This document shows positions 23,454 to 32,667 of a DNA stretch of 42,385 nt, piece by piece. The stretch lies in the IMG/VR virus record IMGVR_UViG_3300029998_000053, positions 1 to 42,385 of that record; one strand, given 5' to 3'. Both the position numbers and the translations under genes were made by a program. Positions within the stretch are counted from its first letter, which is position 1. The number at the start of each line of letters is the position of its first letter. Below the pieces are notes generated by a model, which was not told the origin of the DNA, made no database searches, and worked only from the letters and a program-made list of their open reading frames with translations. Origin of the DNA: a virus.

Positions 23454-24128
23454 ATGAAAACAATAAAAACATACTCAATAGATGAAACCCTATATGATGC
23501 ATTTGATACATTGGCATCAGAGAAAAATATTAATAAAAGTTCTTTTTTCGAAGATGCTATTAAAAAATATTTAAAAGAAAATAATTTAGAAATTGTAGGA
23601 GAAGATTATAGATTAAAAACAAATGATGCTTATATTGTAACAATTCTATCTCAAAATGATAAAATATGTAATTTGAGTAGTGGTGATAAAATTCAAAGAA
23701 GATTATTTTATGATTTATTTATGCCAGTTGATGGTGTTAATCCAGAAGAATTTTTTGGTAGTAATAATAAAGTATTAGAAGATGTATTTAATAAAGTTAA
23801 AAAATTAAATCCAGACGATGTAGGAGATATTAATTGTGTTCCTACCAACGAATTTTATAGTAAAGATTTGTTTAATGTTATTAATACTGAAAATAAATCT
23901 GATGATATAGTGTCTACAATTAAAGAAAGTGCAGAAGATGTAAAGGAATTATTTAAAATTAATTATAATTACAAATCAAAAGAGTATTTAAATTGTTCTA
24001 AACTTGAAATTTGTGATATAATTATTAAATTGAAGATAATGACATTTGAATATGACAACTCTTCAGATAATTTGAGGAATTTGTTAGTAGATATTTACAC
24101 AATTTATAAAGATACACTTATTATATGA
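23454..24128 (+). CDS. Ribbon-helix-helix N-terminal protein
   Basis: 224 residues from ATG at 23454. The first 45 residues (KTIKTYSIDETLYDAFDTLA, then NINKSSFFEDAIKKYL) form a ribbon-helix-helix DNA-binding fold. A longer start at 23337 would add a hydrophobic leader of repeated Ile/Leu codons and bury the domain, so I reject it. The C-terminal ~170 residues (SSGDKIQRRLFYDLF and an acidic region) are unknown; they may bind ligand or a phage protein. A TATAAATA box precedes it and a hairpin terminator follows. Probably a transcription regulator, but an architectural or virion role is possible. Confidence 0.6.
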   Translation: MKTIKTYSIDETLYDAFDTLASEKNINKSSFFEDAIKKYLKENNLEIVGEDYRLKTNDAYIVTILSQNDKICNLSSGDKIQRRLFYDLFMPVDGVNPEEFFGSNNKVLEDVFNKVKKLNPDDVGDINCVPTNEFYSKDLFNVINTENKSDDIVSTIKESAEDVKELFKINYNYKSKEYLNCSKLEICDIIIKLKIMTFEYDNSSDNLRNLLVDIYTIYKDTLII

Positions 24129-24129
24129 A

Positions 24130-24157
24130 AAAAAGAGATTCAAATGAATCTCTTTTT
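24130..24157. terminator. Bidirectional terminator
   Basis: 13-bp perfect stem (AAAAAGAGATTCA and complement) with A and T tails, between the plus-strand 23454 gene and the minus-strand 24178 gene. Confidence 0.85.
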
Positions 24158-24177
24158 GTTATTTTAATTTTTAATTT

Positions 24178-24945
24178 TTAATTCATTTTCTCAAATCTCC
24201 ATTTAAAGTAATAATAGTCATTATTTTCTATATGGTAAGTATCTTCATTTATCTTCATTATGATATATGGCTTATTGTTACTATTGATATTATATCCTAA
24301 AATTTCAACTACTTTGTTTTCGTTTATTTCAAATAGTTTGCCTATATTATCTTTTACCTTAGTTTCATTTTTCATATTTTTATAAAACCCTTTATCTGGT
24401 ATGAACCATTTATCTAACTTTTTATAAAAATAATTACTCAATTTTAGTTTATATTCACTATCAAATCTGTATAAGTATTCTGGCTCGAAATATACTTCTG
24501 ATTCAAGTGTTGGTCTTATTAAACCATTATAATTTCTGAATACGCCAAAATATTCTTCTTTATCAAATTCAAATGATATAAATACATCTAATTTTAAACT
24601 ACTATTTTCATATATTCTTAAAATTTTAATGTTGTCATACAATTCAATATCTTCCAAAAATGGATTACTATCTTTATAGATTAAGTTATTTTGACCACGT
24701 AAGCCTTTTATTACTCTATCTAAGTTAGATACTAAGCCAGATTGACGGGCATAAAAATCAGTATATGGACTATCCTGATAGTTATAATACGATGAGCTTG
24801 GATCCTGAGCAAAGGCAAAGTCTCCTCCTCCTCCTGCAGTACCCATTGGTTCAATCCCGAATTGAAATTGTTGAAATTCTGAATCCTCTGTTATTAGGTT
24901 TGCTTCATTAAAAAATGAATATCTACTATATTTTAATACTTTCAT
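24178..24945 (-). CDS. Probable virion-associated protein with targeting-type N-terminus
   Basis: 255 residues. The N-terminus MKVLKYSRYSFFNEANLITE has two candidate protease sites (F-N-E and I-T-E), followed by a flexible Gly-rich stretch (GTAGGGGDFAFAQ) and a mostly beta-rich body (VFISFEFDKEEYFGVF, HIENNDYYYFKW). This resembles T4 head proteins with a cleaved propeptide. It sits at the edge of the presumed morphogenesis block, on the opposite strand. Precise role unknown. Confidence 0.5.
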   Translation of the reverse strand: MKVLKYSRYSFFNEANLITEDSEFQQFQFGIEPMGTAGGGGDFAFAQDPSSSYYNYQDSPYTDFYARQSGLVSNLDRVIKGLRGQNNLIYKDSNPFLEDIELYDNIKILRIYENSSLKLDVFISFEFDKEEYFGVFRNYNGLIRPTLESEVYFEPEYLYRFDSEYKLKLSNYFYKKLDKWFIPDKGFYKNMKNETKVKDNIGKLFEINENKVVEILGYNINSNNKPYIIMKINEDTYHIENNDYYYFKWRFEKMN

Positions 24946-25033
24946 ACTGTTATATATAAATTTTTCGATTTATTATTTTAATATATATTTAAAGGAATAA
25001 ATAAAATTAATATATAAAGATAAAAGAATATTT

Positions 25034-25528
25034 ATGTCAGAAGAATTAGATAATAATCAAGAAAATAAAAAAAATATCAATTATAATAAAAAATTTGATA
25101 TTATTGAAAAATATCAATTTAAAGATGATTCTGTTGAACTAATAACAGATTCTCCTTCTGAATCATCGATTAAAAAAAATATCGAAGGAGTTTTAATTAA
25201 AGATATACCATCCAAGTCACTTAGTAAGAAAAGTGAGAGTAAAAACGCAGAAAAAATAACAGAAGTTAATAAAATAGAAAAAGTAGACTCAACTGAAATA
25301 AAAACTGAAAAAAAATATACTATTATGAAATCCAATAAAGAATTGTATGGTTCTTTTATTAAAGAATTGAAATATTATTCATTGAGCATTAACGATGAAG
25401 TTATTTATGATTCAAGTATTGATAAATCTAAAGACTGTCCTGTTAAATTTGAAAATGATTATTTTATCTTATTTGGTAAAAAATATTCATATAATGGCTT
25501 AAAAATTAAAAAAATTAATTTAAAATAA
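25034..25528 (+). CDS. Hypothetical protein, disordered N-terminus with small C-terminal domain
   Basis: 164 residues. The first ~95 are low-complexity, rich in Lys, Glu, Asn and Ser; the last ~65 are a small folded region (YGSFIKELKYYSLSINDEV, then DYFILFGKKYSYNG) with alternating strands. The next gene starts on the base after its stop. Together they begin a six-gene run on the plus strand. No family recognised; a virion or scaffold role fits the context. Confidence 0.55.
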   Translation: MSEELDNNQENKKNINYNKKFDIIEKYQFKDDSVELITDSPSESSIKKNIEGVLIKDIPSKSLSKKSESKNAEKITEVNKIEKVDSTEIKTEKKYTIMKSNKELYGSFIKELKYYSLSINDEVIYDSSIDKSKDCPVKFENDYFILFGKKYSYNGLKIKKINLK

Positions 25529-27499
25529 ATGGAATTAAAAAATATTCAAAATCGTAAAGATTTTATTAAAATGAATGAAATTTTTGGTGGAACTCAAGGT
25601 GGAGTTGGCGCTAGAGATGGATTTGCAAATAATTCTGAATTGAAAGATACTTATTTAGGAAAACTAATGAATGGTTTATTTAAAGGATTGAGTTGGTTAT
25701 GGAGAAAAAGTAAAGAAAATTTCATTATTAACAGAATGATTGCAAAATTAATTAATGAATTAGTTCGTGGAGTTATAATATATTGCTTCATAAAAAAAAT
25801 TGATTTACAATCAGGTAAAATATCAGAATCAGAATCTGAATCAGTAAACAAAGAAAATGTAGAATCAAATGATAACAAAGTTAATTTTGATGTAATTAAA
25901 AAGGATATTGGAGAGGATTTGTTTAATAGAATGATGAGCGGTAATGAAGATGAAGATGTTGAAGAATTGATTAAAAAATCAGGAATAAAAACAGATAATG
26001 ATAGAACGATAATAAAAAATATCAATGACGTAAAAGAAGTTGTAGATAAGGAAGATTATAATAGAATGGAAACTGAAACATACGAATTTTTGAAGAAAAA
26101 TATTCAATATTTTGACGAAATTAAGAAAAATGCAGATGACGGCGATGAAGATTCTAAAAAGAAACTTGATATGATAAAAGCTATCTATGTCAATTATGAA
26201 ATAGTTAGAAAATTAAAAGAAAAAGAAACAAAAAATAAAGGAGCATTAGGAGAAGCATCATTAACAAATGAGGCATTAACTAAACTGAGAACAGATTCTA
26301 GTGCTGGTAAAATTGGATTAGGATCAAATTCTCCAACTATAAGTCCTGCTATCAATCCAAAATCACTTATTAAAAGTTTTGTTAGTGTTAAAAGCATTAT
26401 AACTAAAAGAGATCAAGACAAATATAAAGAGCGTGAAGCTGATTTTTCTCTACCAATATCAGATATAAATTTAGCTGAAATAGAAAAAACAATTAATAGA
26501 AAAACTGATGTTATGAAAGAAGTTTCATCAAATGTAAATTCTGAAAGTTTGAAAGTAATTCAACTTACTGTGAAAGAATTATTAGTTTCAAATAGTCAAG
26601 AACAAAATGTAGAAAAAGAAAAATTAAAATTGAGATGGGATAAAGAATTATCAAAGGTGTATGCTAGTTTTTCTTTACTGATGGATATACCAAGTGTTGA
26701 TATAAGAGATGGAAACTACGGATCAGGCTTAAATTTATCAGGCTCAACATCAAGGGTATATAAAGAAGTTAAACAAATTGGTTCTGATACAGAATCATTG
26801 AAAATTGGCGATCAATTGGGTGATTCATTAAATCCAGTTGAAACTAAAATAGGTGGATTGGAAGGAAATTGGCAATATTGTATTTTTGATTATCAAGGAA
26901 TAAATTATAATGCTACAATAGCACCAATTAGTTCTGCACCATCAAATGGATTTTATATGTTTATGGTTACGCAGACAATTAAGAAAATAGAAAATAATGT
27001 TGTCACATCAAATTTTAAAGAATTTGAGAAAATTTTTACATCTACAAATTTTGCAAATGTTAATCTTAAAAAAGATGATGTAGTTAATGTATACTTCATG
27101 TTAAAGAAAGGTGCTAGTTTACCATCAGGTACAAGTGCAAATACAAATGGGCAAAGCAATAGTTTTTTAGTTTTTAATAATTATATTAGTTCTGACAATA
27201 AAACCAATAAATTGTTTCTATGTGAGCCATCAGGAGAGAAATTTATAGCTGATTTGGATTTAAGTAATCCTAGTAATACAATTGATGGCGTAATAGCTAG
27301 TAATTATCAAAAAGATAAAATTAGTATTAAGAGCTGTCGTAAGTTTGATAGAGTTAAATTTTGGTGGAAAGCATTAAATCTTATAACTGATACTAATGAT
27401 AAAAAATTCTGTGCTTTTAAAGATGATGAAAGTAATCCTGTATTTTGGAATGATAAAGTAGTATTAGATAATCTAAAGAAAATTGCATCTAAATTTTAA
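25529..27499 (+). CDS. Large structural-type protein with propeptide-like N-terminus
   Basis: 656 residues. N-terminus MELKNIQNRKDFIKMNE resembles a cleavable targeting peptide (M-N-E); then Gly-rich GGTQGGVGARDGF, an amphipathic helical region with LWRKSKENFIINRMIAKL, an acidic linker, and a C-terminal domain from ~residue 420 with beta-rich segments (NWQYCIFDYQGINYNAT, FYMFMVTQTIKK). The start follows directly on the previous stop. I place it among virion proteins by position and composition only; no family is recognised. Confidence 0.55.
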   Translation: MELKNIQNRKDFIKMNEIFGGTQGGVGARDGFANNSELKDTYLGKLMNGLFKGLSWLWRKSKENFIINRMIAKLINELVRGVIIYCFIKKIDLQSGKISESESESVNKENVESNDNKVNFDVIKKDIGEDLFNRMMSGNEDEDVEELIKKSGIKTDNDRTIIKNINDVKEVVDKEDYNRMETETYEFLKKNIQYFDEIKKNADDGDEDSKKKLDMIKAIYVNYEIVRKLKEKETKNKGALGEASLTNEALTKLRTDSSAGKIGLGSNSPTISPAINPKSLIKSFVSVKSIITKRDQDKYKEREADFSLPISDINLAEIEKTINRKTDVMKEVSSNVNSESLKVIQLTVKELLVSNSQEQNVEKEKLKLRWDKELSKVYASFSLLMDIPSVDIRDGNYGSGLNLSGSTSRVYKEVKQIGSDTESLKIGDQLGDSLNPVETKIGGLEGNWQYCIFDYQGINYNATIAPISSAPSNGFYMFMVTQTIKKIENNVVTSNFKEFEKIFTSTNFANVNLKKDDVVNVYFMLKKGASLPSGTSANTNGQSNSFLVFNNYISSDNKTNKLFLCEPSGEKFIADLDLSNPSNTIDGVIASNYQKDKISIKSCRKFDRVKFWWKALNLITDTNDKKFCAFKDDESNPVFWNDKVVLDNLKKIASKF

Positions 27500-27518
27500 A
27501 TAAAATATAAAATATAAA

Positions 27519-28610
27519 ATGAAAAAAACATATTCAGATTTCATATTAAATGAACAAGATTCATCAACAGCAGTTGCTCCTAGTGCAACTACAAAAGTAG
27601 AGCCAACTAATACTGCTGAAACAACAAAAACAATCAATCCTGATGTACCTGGTGAAGAAAAAACAACAGTTGATCAAGAACAAGATGATACAAAAAAAGA
27701 TGACAGTCAAAAAGATGAAATAATATCAAATTTTGATGAAACAAAAGGAGAAGAGATTATCAAAGAAATTCGTGATTTTTGGATAAATAAAATAATAACA
27801 GAAAATGAATTAAATTTTTCTGGTAACACATTAAAGATTCTTTATGTCAAACAAAAAAATTCAAAATATATTAAATACAAAGATACTATTAATGAAGTTA
27901 TTGCATCAAAAACAGCAGAATGTAATCAAAGATTGATTGATTCTGATGTTAACGATATGTTTTTTTATGTTGATTATCCTATTAAACTTATCAAAAAAGG
28001 ATTGACAGGCAAACCTAGTATTGTTTCATTCTTTAATAGACAAACTGATGAAAAATATAACTCTAAAATAAAAGAAATAATAAGTAATAATGAATATGCT
28101 GATAGCTCAGGATTACCTGAATATCAGAAAAAATTAGTATTGGGTGAATTCGAATTATTAACAGACATAGATGAAAAACATACATATATGTATGATAATC
28201 AGCCAGTTGAATTTACATTCGAAAATGGTGCAATAAAAACAATGGTCAATGCAGATACAAATAATTCAATTAGTTTAGTAGATAAAAACGACAAAAATAT
28301 ATTTGATATCACAAAATTGAAAAAATATGATGAATCAGCCAAATCAGATATAACAACAAACACTACAACTGTTGCTGCTACCACAACAAACACAACAACT
28401 GTTGCTGCTACCACAACAAACACAACAACTGTTGCTGCTACCACAACAAACACTACAACTGTTGCTGCTACCACAACAAACACTACAACTATTGCTGCTA
28501 CCACAACAAACACAACAACTATTGCTGTGAGTAAGAAAAATGTTATGAATAGTAAAGATTTTAAAAATAATAAAATTTTAAATAAAAATAAGAATAAAAA
28601 CACATTTTAA
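27519..28610 (+). CDS. Virion-type protein with propeptide and Thr-rich repeat tail
   Basis: 363 residues. MKKTYSDFILNE closely follows the T4 internal-protein pattern MKTYQEFI.E and ends in L-N-E. After a disordered acidic linker (~13-75) comes a folded region (~80-270, with FWINKIITENELNFSG and GEFELLTDI). The tail has six 10-residue repeats of the type TTNTTTVAAT, encoded by a 30-bp tandem repeat, then a Lys/Asn-rich end. Probably packaged or capsid-attached; no enzyme motif is seen. The Thr-rich tail may be a spacer or exposed stalk. Confidence 0.6.
   Translation: MKKTYSDFILNEQDSSTAVAPSATTKVEPTNTAETTKTINPDVPGEEKTTVDQEQDDTKKDDSQKDEIISNFDETKGEEIIKEIRDFWINKIITENELNFSGNTLKILYVKQKNSKYIKYKDTINEVIASKTAECNQRLIDSDVNDMFFYVDYPIKLIKKGLTGKPSIVSFFNRQTDEKYNSKIKEIISNNEYADSSGLPEYQKKLVLGEFELLTDIDEKHTYMYDNQPVEFTFENGAIKTMVNADTNNSISLVDKNDKNIFDITKLKKYDESAKSDITTNTTTVAATTTNTTTVAATTTNTTTVAATTTNTTTVAATTTNTTTIAATTTNTTTIAVSKKNVMNSKDFKNNKILNKNKNKNTF
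28353..28528 (+). repeat. 30-bp tandem repeat, about six copies
   Basis: Unit ACAACAAACAC(T/A)ACAACT(G/A)TTGCTGCTACC, 30 bp, in frame with the 27519 gene and encoding TTNTTTVAAT-type repeats. Copies differ at two positions: CACTACAACT versus CACAACAACT, and GTT (copies 1-4) versus ATT (copies 5-6). The last copy is cut short. Confidence 0.9.
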
Positions 28611-28624
28611 AAAAACTTAACAAA

Positions 28625-29059
28625 ATGAAACATATAAACAATTATGAATTTTTTTTAGAAAATGGTACGAGTAATCCTAACACACCACAAGGTTATGTAA
28701 ATTCATTATCAAACAAAACAAAATTAAAACCAATCCAAAATAACAACAATCAACAGATAAACAAACAGAAACCTACAGATGAAGTAGATAATATATTACA
28801 AGACACTGAGCAACAGAAACAAAATATTGTGGCAAAGAAAGATGTTATAGAAAAAGGTTTACTTCAGAATATTCAAGATTTAGAACCTGAAAATCAAAAA
28901 GTGGTAAAAACACAAGTACAGGATTATAAAAACCAAGTACAAGAATTTGATAAAACTGTACAGCAAATAGATAAATTAAATAAGACACTTAAAAAATCTA
29001 ATGTTAATGTAAATGCAAACATAAACATGAAAAATGCAAGAAAACAAAATAATTTTTAA
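28625..29059 (+). CDS. Coiled-coil protein with targeting-type N-terminus
   Basis: 144 residues. MKHINNYEFFLE fits the same N-terminal plan (hydrophobic residues then F-L-E). The rest is disordered, Gln/Asn-rich, with a predicted coiled coil at ~50-120 (EQQKQNIVAKKDVIEKGLL, QVQEFDKTVQQIDKLNKTLK). It lies between the Thr-repeat protein and the tape-measure-like gene in one transcript. It could be an internal or scaffold-type protein; no family recognised. Confidence 0.55.
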   Translation: MKHINNYEFFLENGTSNPNTPQGYVNSLSNKTKLKPIQNNNNQQINKQKPTDEVDNILQDTEQQKQNIVAKKDVIEKGLLQNIQDLEPENQKVVKTQVQDYKNQVQEFDKTVQQIDKLNKTLKKSNVNVNANINMKNARKQNNF

Positions 29060-29065
29060 TTATAA

Positions 29066-32047
29066 ATGTCTAAACTAGATGAAAAATACATAGAATCATT
29101 AGATACATTCACAACAGCACTAGAAAAAATCGTAGAAATATTAAAAGAACAGCAAAAAACTGGTAAAGCAGATGTTGTTAACGATTTTTTAAAAACTCCT
29201 ATGGATGATTTGAGTCATGTTGTTAAGGATTTGCAAAAAATAACTGAGGACGGATTCAAAAATGTCAAAACAGACAACGAAAAAATATTACAGAAAATTG
29301 ATGGTATAAAGAAGCAAAAAGAATCTGGAATGTTTGGTAGTATAGAGGATCCTAAAAATAAGAACAAAATTGTTGATGGTATTAAAGTTGTTGTATTAAT
29401 TGCGGCAGGCGTTTTAGCATTAGGATTAGCATTTAAAATAATTGGAAAAGTTGATTTTCTGTCTGTTGTAGCGTTATCTGTATCTATGATATCTATGTCC
29501 ATGGCTTATAGTAAAATAGCGGATATTAAAAATTTAAAATATACTAATATACTTTTGATATCCGCTATTATGCCTTTGATGGCAATTGGATTAGCATTAT
29601 CTGGATATATTTTGAAAGGTATGCCTAATTTTTCAATAATGCAATCAATATCTATACTTCTTATTAGTACAGCTATGGGACTAGCAACATATTTTATAAT
29701 GAAATCAATTTCTAAGATTAGTACATCATCATTGAAAATGATACCATTATTACCTTTTATTTTACCAATGATAGCATGGGGTATAGTCAAATCTTCCCAA
29801 ATTTTAAAGAACGTTGATAGAATATCATTTGTCCAAGTACTATCTGTAGGATTGATTGGATTAGCTTTGGGTGTAGCGACATTTGGTATATCATTAGCAT
29901 TAAGGGGATTGAAAAACGTGACATACAAAGAAATGTTAGCATTACCATTCATGATACCATTAATAGCAGGTGGTATAGTTTTGGCTAGTGAAATATTTAA
30001 AGGATTTGTACCGCTTAGTAATCCATTAGATTTATTAATTGGTAGTGCTGTTATAGGATTGTCTTTATTATTTTTTACTCCAGCAATTTATTTTTTAGGT
30101 AAAATGAAGTTAGAAGATGTTATTACTGGAGCATTGATGATATTGCCAATGTCTTATGCTATTACTCAATCTAGTATTATTTTTAGTAAATTTATACCTC
30201 TTTCTGATCCATTGAATGTTGTTTTTAGTACATTAGCAATGGGTATATCAATATTGATTTTTACTCCTACCATTGTGCTATTAGGTAAATTGTCAATTTC
30301 TGATTTACTTGTTGGTATAGCAGGAAGTGTTTTGACTTCTGTTGCTATTGTATTGGTTGCTAATATATTTGCATCATTACCAAATAATATGATAGCTCCA
30401 GATTTCATGTGGACATTATCTGCTGGATTGGCAATAGGAGGATTTGCTCTTATAGCTGCTGGAGTTGGATTTTTTGCTGGAACTAATCCATTTTTCTGGA
30501 TTGGACTTGCCGCTATTTTAGCAGTTGCTGGAATTATGGTTCTTGTTTCTCATATTATACCAACTGGTAACTACGCTAAATATCCACCTTTGGATTGGGC
30601 TTTAGGAGTAGGTGGATCATTGATAGCATTTAGCTCTGCTATGATTTTAGCATCAGCAGGTAGTATTGCAGGAGTAATTTCAAAAGTGTTTACTGGCGGA
30701 GAAGATCCTTTAATTAAGATAGCAAATTCCATGGTAGCTGTATCTTGGCTTTTACAGAGTGGAAAATGGGATAGTGGTTATCCAACATTAGGTTGGGCTT
30801 TAGGTGTTGGTACTGCGTTATCATTGTTTGCTGCTTCTTATGTTGCTATAACAGGATTACAAGGAATTAATAAAGTATTTTCATTTTTAACTGGTACTAA
30901 ATCACAAAGTTTCAATGATTTTGTTATATCAGCAGCAGGTGCAATGAAAACTGCAAATGCTGAATTATCAAGTGTGAATTGGAGTGCAGCAGGTAGTTAT
31001 CCATCTAAAGATTACGCAGATGGAGTAGGAGAATTATTAAAATCATTTGCTGAAACATATGCAATAATATCTGTTTCAAATATATTTAGTAAAACTCCTG
31101 AGAATTTTGGAGTATTTGTTGAAAATGCTGCGAAATCTATGGTTACTGCAAAAACAATACTAGATAGAGCTGACTGGACTACTTCTGGACATCCTACAAA
31201 AGAGTATTCTGAAGGTATTGGAGCTTTTCTTGTGTCTATGGCTACTGCATATTCTAAAATCAACGATATTGGAATTATGGAGTTTTTTGCAAAATTATTT
31301 AATGTTGGTAATAAATTGACAATAAATGATTTCGTTGAGCAATCATCAAATGCAATAGTTTTAGCATCTAATATATTAGCAGGTGGTGATTTTACTACAA
31401 TTCCAGATTCAAAATATTTAACTAATTTTACTAATTTCCTAATTTCAATGGCAGATAATATTAACAATTTTAAAATTGACACATTGGATATGGCAGCTTT
31501 CACTTCAAATTTGAATTTATTAGCACCATCATTATCTTCATTATCAAATGCTACTCAAAATCCTTTATCTGATATTTATATACAAGGCTTTGATAAGTTA
31601 GTTAAATTACTAGATAATATGCCGGATAAAAGTGCTCAAATACATAAATTGGCTGATTCATTTGTTGATTTATCAAATTCATTGAAAGATATTACAACTT
31701 TTGATAATTTATCAAAAGTCTCAGCTAGTGTGGTGCTTTTAAGTGCTGTTGATGATACAAAACTACAAATAGTTCTTGATAAATTAAAAGATAACCAAGA
31801 TACAATAAAAACTATTTATGGTAATTCAAGCTCAACACCAAATATAATGAAAACAATGGGTAAATTTTTTGATACATTAACAGGCAATGATAAAATTGAA
31901 GCCAATAATAAATCAAATGAGCCAATTGTTGTTACTACCAAAATAGATCCACAATTTTATAGTGACATGGCTGAAATGAAAAGATATTTGAAATCAATTA
32001 AAAATTCTTTAGATAAACCTGCACCTGCATCAAGTTTTCATAGATAA
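29066..32047 (+). CDS. Probable tail tape-measure-like protein, very hydrophobic
   Basis: 993 residues, the longest gene here. A helical N-terminus (~1-100) is followed by about a dozen hydrophobic segments at ~105-560 (e.g. VVVLIAAGVLALGLAFKI, LLVGIAGSVLTSVAIVLV), then four repeats of ~66-72 residues centred on YP...WA.GVG..L..F (at ~500, 570, 642 and 708: PPLDWALGVGG, PTLGWALGVGT, PSKDYADGVGE, PTKEYSEGIGA), and a helical end. Length, hydrophobic centre and position among morphogenesis genes fit a tape measure, which spans the tail and enters the membrane. A multi-pass membrane protein is the alternative. Confidence 0.6.
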   Translation: MSKLDEKYIESLDTFTTALEKIVEILKEQQKTGKADVVNDFLKTPMDDLSHVVKDLQKITEDGFKNVKTDNEKILQKIDGIKKQKESGMFGSIEDPKNKNKIVDGIKVVVLIAAGVLALGLAFKIIGKVDFLSVVALSVSMISMSMAYSKIADIKNLKYTNILLISAIMPLMAIGLALSGYILKGMPNFSIMQSISILLISTAMGLATYFIMKSISKISTSSLKMIPLLPFILPMIAWGIVKSSQILKNVDRISFVQVLSVGLIGLALGVATFGISLALRGLKNVTYKEMLALPFMIPLIAGGIVLASEIFKGFVPLSNPLDLLIGSAVIGLSLLFFTPAIYFLGKMKLEDVITGALMILPMSYAITQSSIIFSKFIPLSDPLNVVFSTLAMGISILIFTPTIVLLGKLSISDLLVGIAGSVLTSVAIVLVANIFASLPNNMIAPDFMWTLSAGLAIGGFALIAAGVGFFAGTNPFFWIGLAAILAVAGIMVLVSHIIPTGNYAKYPPLDWALGVGGSLIAFSSAMILASAGSIAGVISKVFTGGEDPLIKIANSMVAVSWLLQSGKWDSGYPTLGWALGVGTALSLFAASYVAITGLQGINKVFSFLTGTKSQSFNDFVISAAGAMKTANAELSSVNWSAAGSYPSKDYADGVGELLKSFAETYAIISVSNIFSKTPENFGVFVENAAKSMVTAKTILDRADWTTSGHPTKEYSEGIGAFLVSMATAYSKINDIGIMEFFAKLFNVGNKLTINDFVEQSSNAIVLASNILAGGDFTTIPDSKYLTNFTNFLISMADNINNFKIDTLDMAAFTSNLNLLAPSLSSLSNATQNPLSDIYIQGFDKLVKLLDNMPDKSAQIHKLADSFVDLSNSLKDITTFDNLSKVSASVVLLSAVDDTKLQIVLDKLKDNQDTIKTIYGNSSSTPNIMKTMGKFFDTLTGNDKIEANNKSNEPIVVTTKIDPQFYSDMAEMKRYLKSIKNSLDKPAPASSFHR

Positions 32048-32109
32048 TCAGAGATAATCTATCATACCTGTAAACTTTAATTTAATTTTAATCTATAAGT
32101 TATTAAAGT

Positions 32110-32143
32110 AAATATTTTGATATTGTATAGTATCAAAATATTT
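32110..32143 (+). terminator. Hairpin, probable terminator
   Basis: 13-bp perfect stem AAATATTTTGATA with complement, 8-nt loop, after the 993-residue gene. The T run is short (ATTT), so it may act as a pause or processing site instead. Confidence 0.6.
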
Positions 32144-32175
32144 ATTGATATATGTTCATTTGAACCTATATCAAT
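32144..32175 (+). promoter_or_regulatory. Second hairpin in the leader of the 32200 gene
   Basis: ATTGATATA and TATATCAAT enclose GTTCA/TGAAC, giving a 14-bp stem with a single mismatch and a 2-nt loop. It directly follows the first hairpin and ends 6 nt before the TATAAATA box. Confidence 0.5.
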
Positions 32176-32180
32176 AAATA

Positions 32181-32188
32181 TATAAATA
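32181..32188 (+). promoter_or_regulatory. TATAAATA box, T4-late-like promoter
   Basis: TATAAATA, 11 nt upstream of the ATG at 32200. Same geometry as at 3461, 23435 and 38769. Confidence 0.5.
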
Positions 32189-32199
32189 AAAAAGAAGAT

Positions 32200-32625
32200 A
32201 TGAAAAGATTTTTATATTTGATAAGATATTTTAAACTTCTTAAGAAGAATGAGAAGATTTTATCTGAATCCAGAATTAATAAAAATGTTAATCCCTATGG
32301 TATTCAATACGATTGGATAGGTAGATTATATACAGTACTAAATTTACCATTGGATGACAAAGAAAACATTGATAAGTATGGCTATTATTATGTTGATAAT
32401 ATGGTTAGAAATCATGTTATTGAAATTAATAATTTTTTATTTGAGTTAGGAATGTTAGAATATGTAGAATTAGATACAGATAATATACAACAAATTGATG
32501 ATTTAAATATAAGAATAGTATTAAAATTTAAGTATCTAAATACAAAAATTATCGCAAGATTTCTTATAGGTACAATAGTATTAGGATTTTTATTTGGAAT
32601 ATTTTCTTTATTATTTTTATTATAA
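32200..32625 (+). CDS. Tail-anchored membrane protein (141 aa)
   Basis: 141 residues. A basic, helical N-terminus and a soluble region (WIGRLYTVLNLPLDDKEN) are followed by one C-terminal hydrophobic helix (~119-141, FLIGTIVLGFLFGIFSLLFLL) ending at the stop, so it is tail-anchored. It begins a new transcription unit with its own TATAAATA box. Related short proteins with this layout occur in Bacteroidota phages, but I cannot name a function. Confidence 0.55.
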   Translation: MKRFLYLIRYFKLLKKNEKILSESRINKNVNPYGIQYDWIGRLYTVLNLPLDDKENIDKYGYYYVDNMVRNHVIEINNFLFELGMLEYVELDTDNIQQIDDLNIRIVLKFKYLNTKIIARFLIGTIVLGFLFGIFSLLFLL

Positions 32626-32667
32626 ACTTTATTAAACAATTACAATATATTTAAAAAACAAAAAATT

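Noticed and set aside
28353-28528. CRISPR-like direct repeats
   Set aside because: The repeats are contiguous with no spacers and are translated in frame; not a CRISPR array.
28199-28603. 134-codon minus-strand frame of Val/Phe repeats
   Set aside because: It is the antisense shadow of the Thr-rich tandem repeat in the 27519 gene; the repeat keeps all frames open.
29215-31503. Several minus-strand frames of 80-163 codons
   Set aside because: They lie inside the 993-residue gene, have no terminators or promoters, and show the composition expected of shadows.
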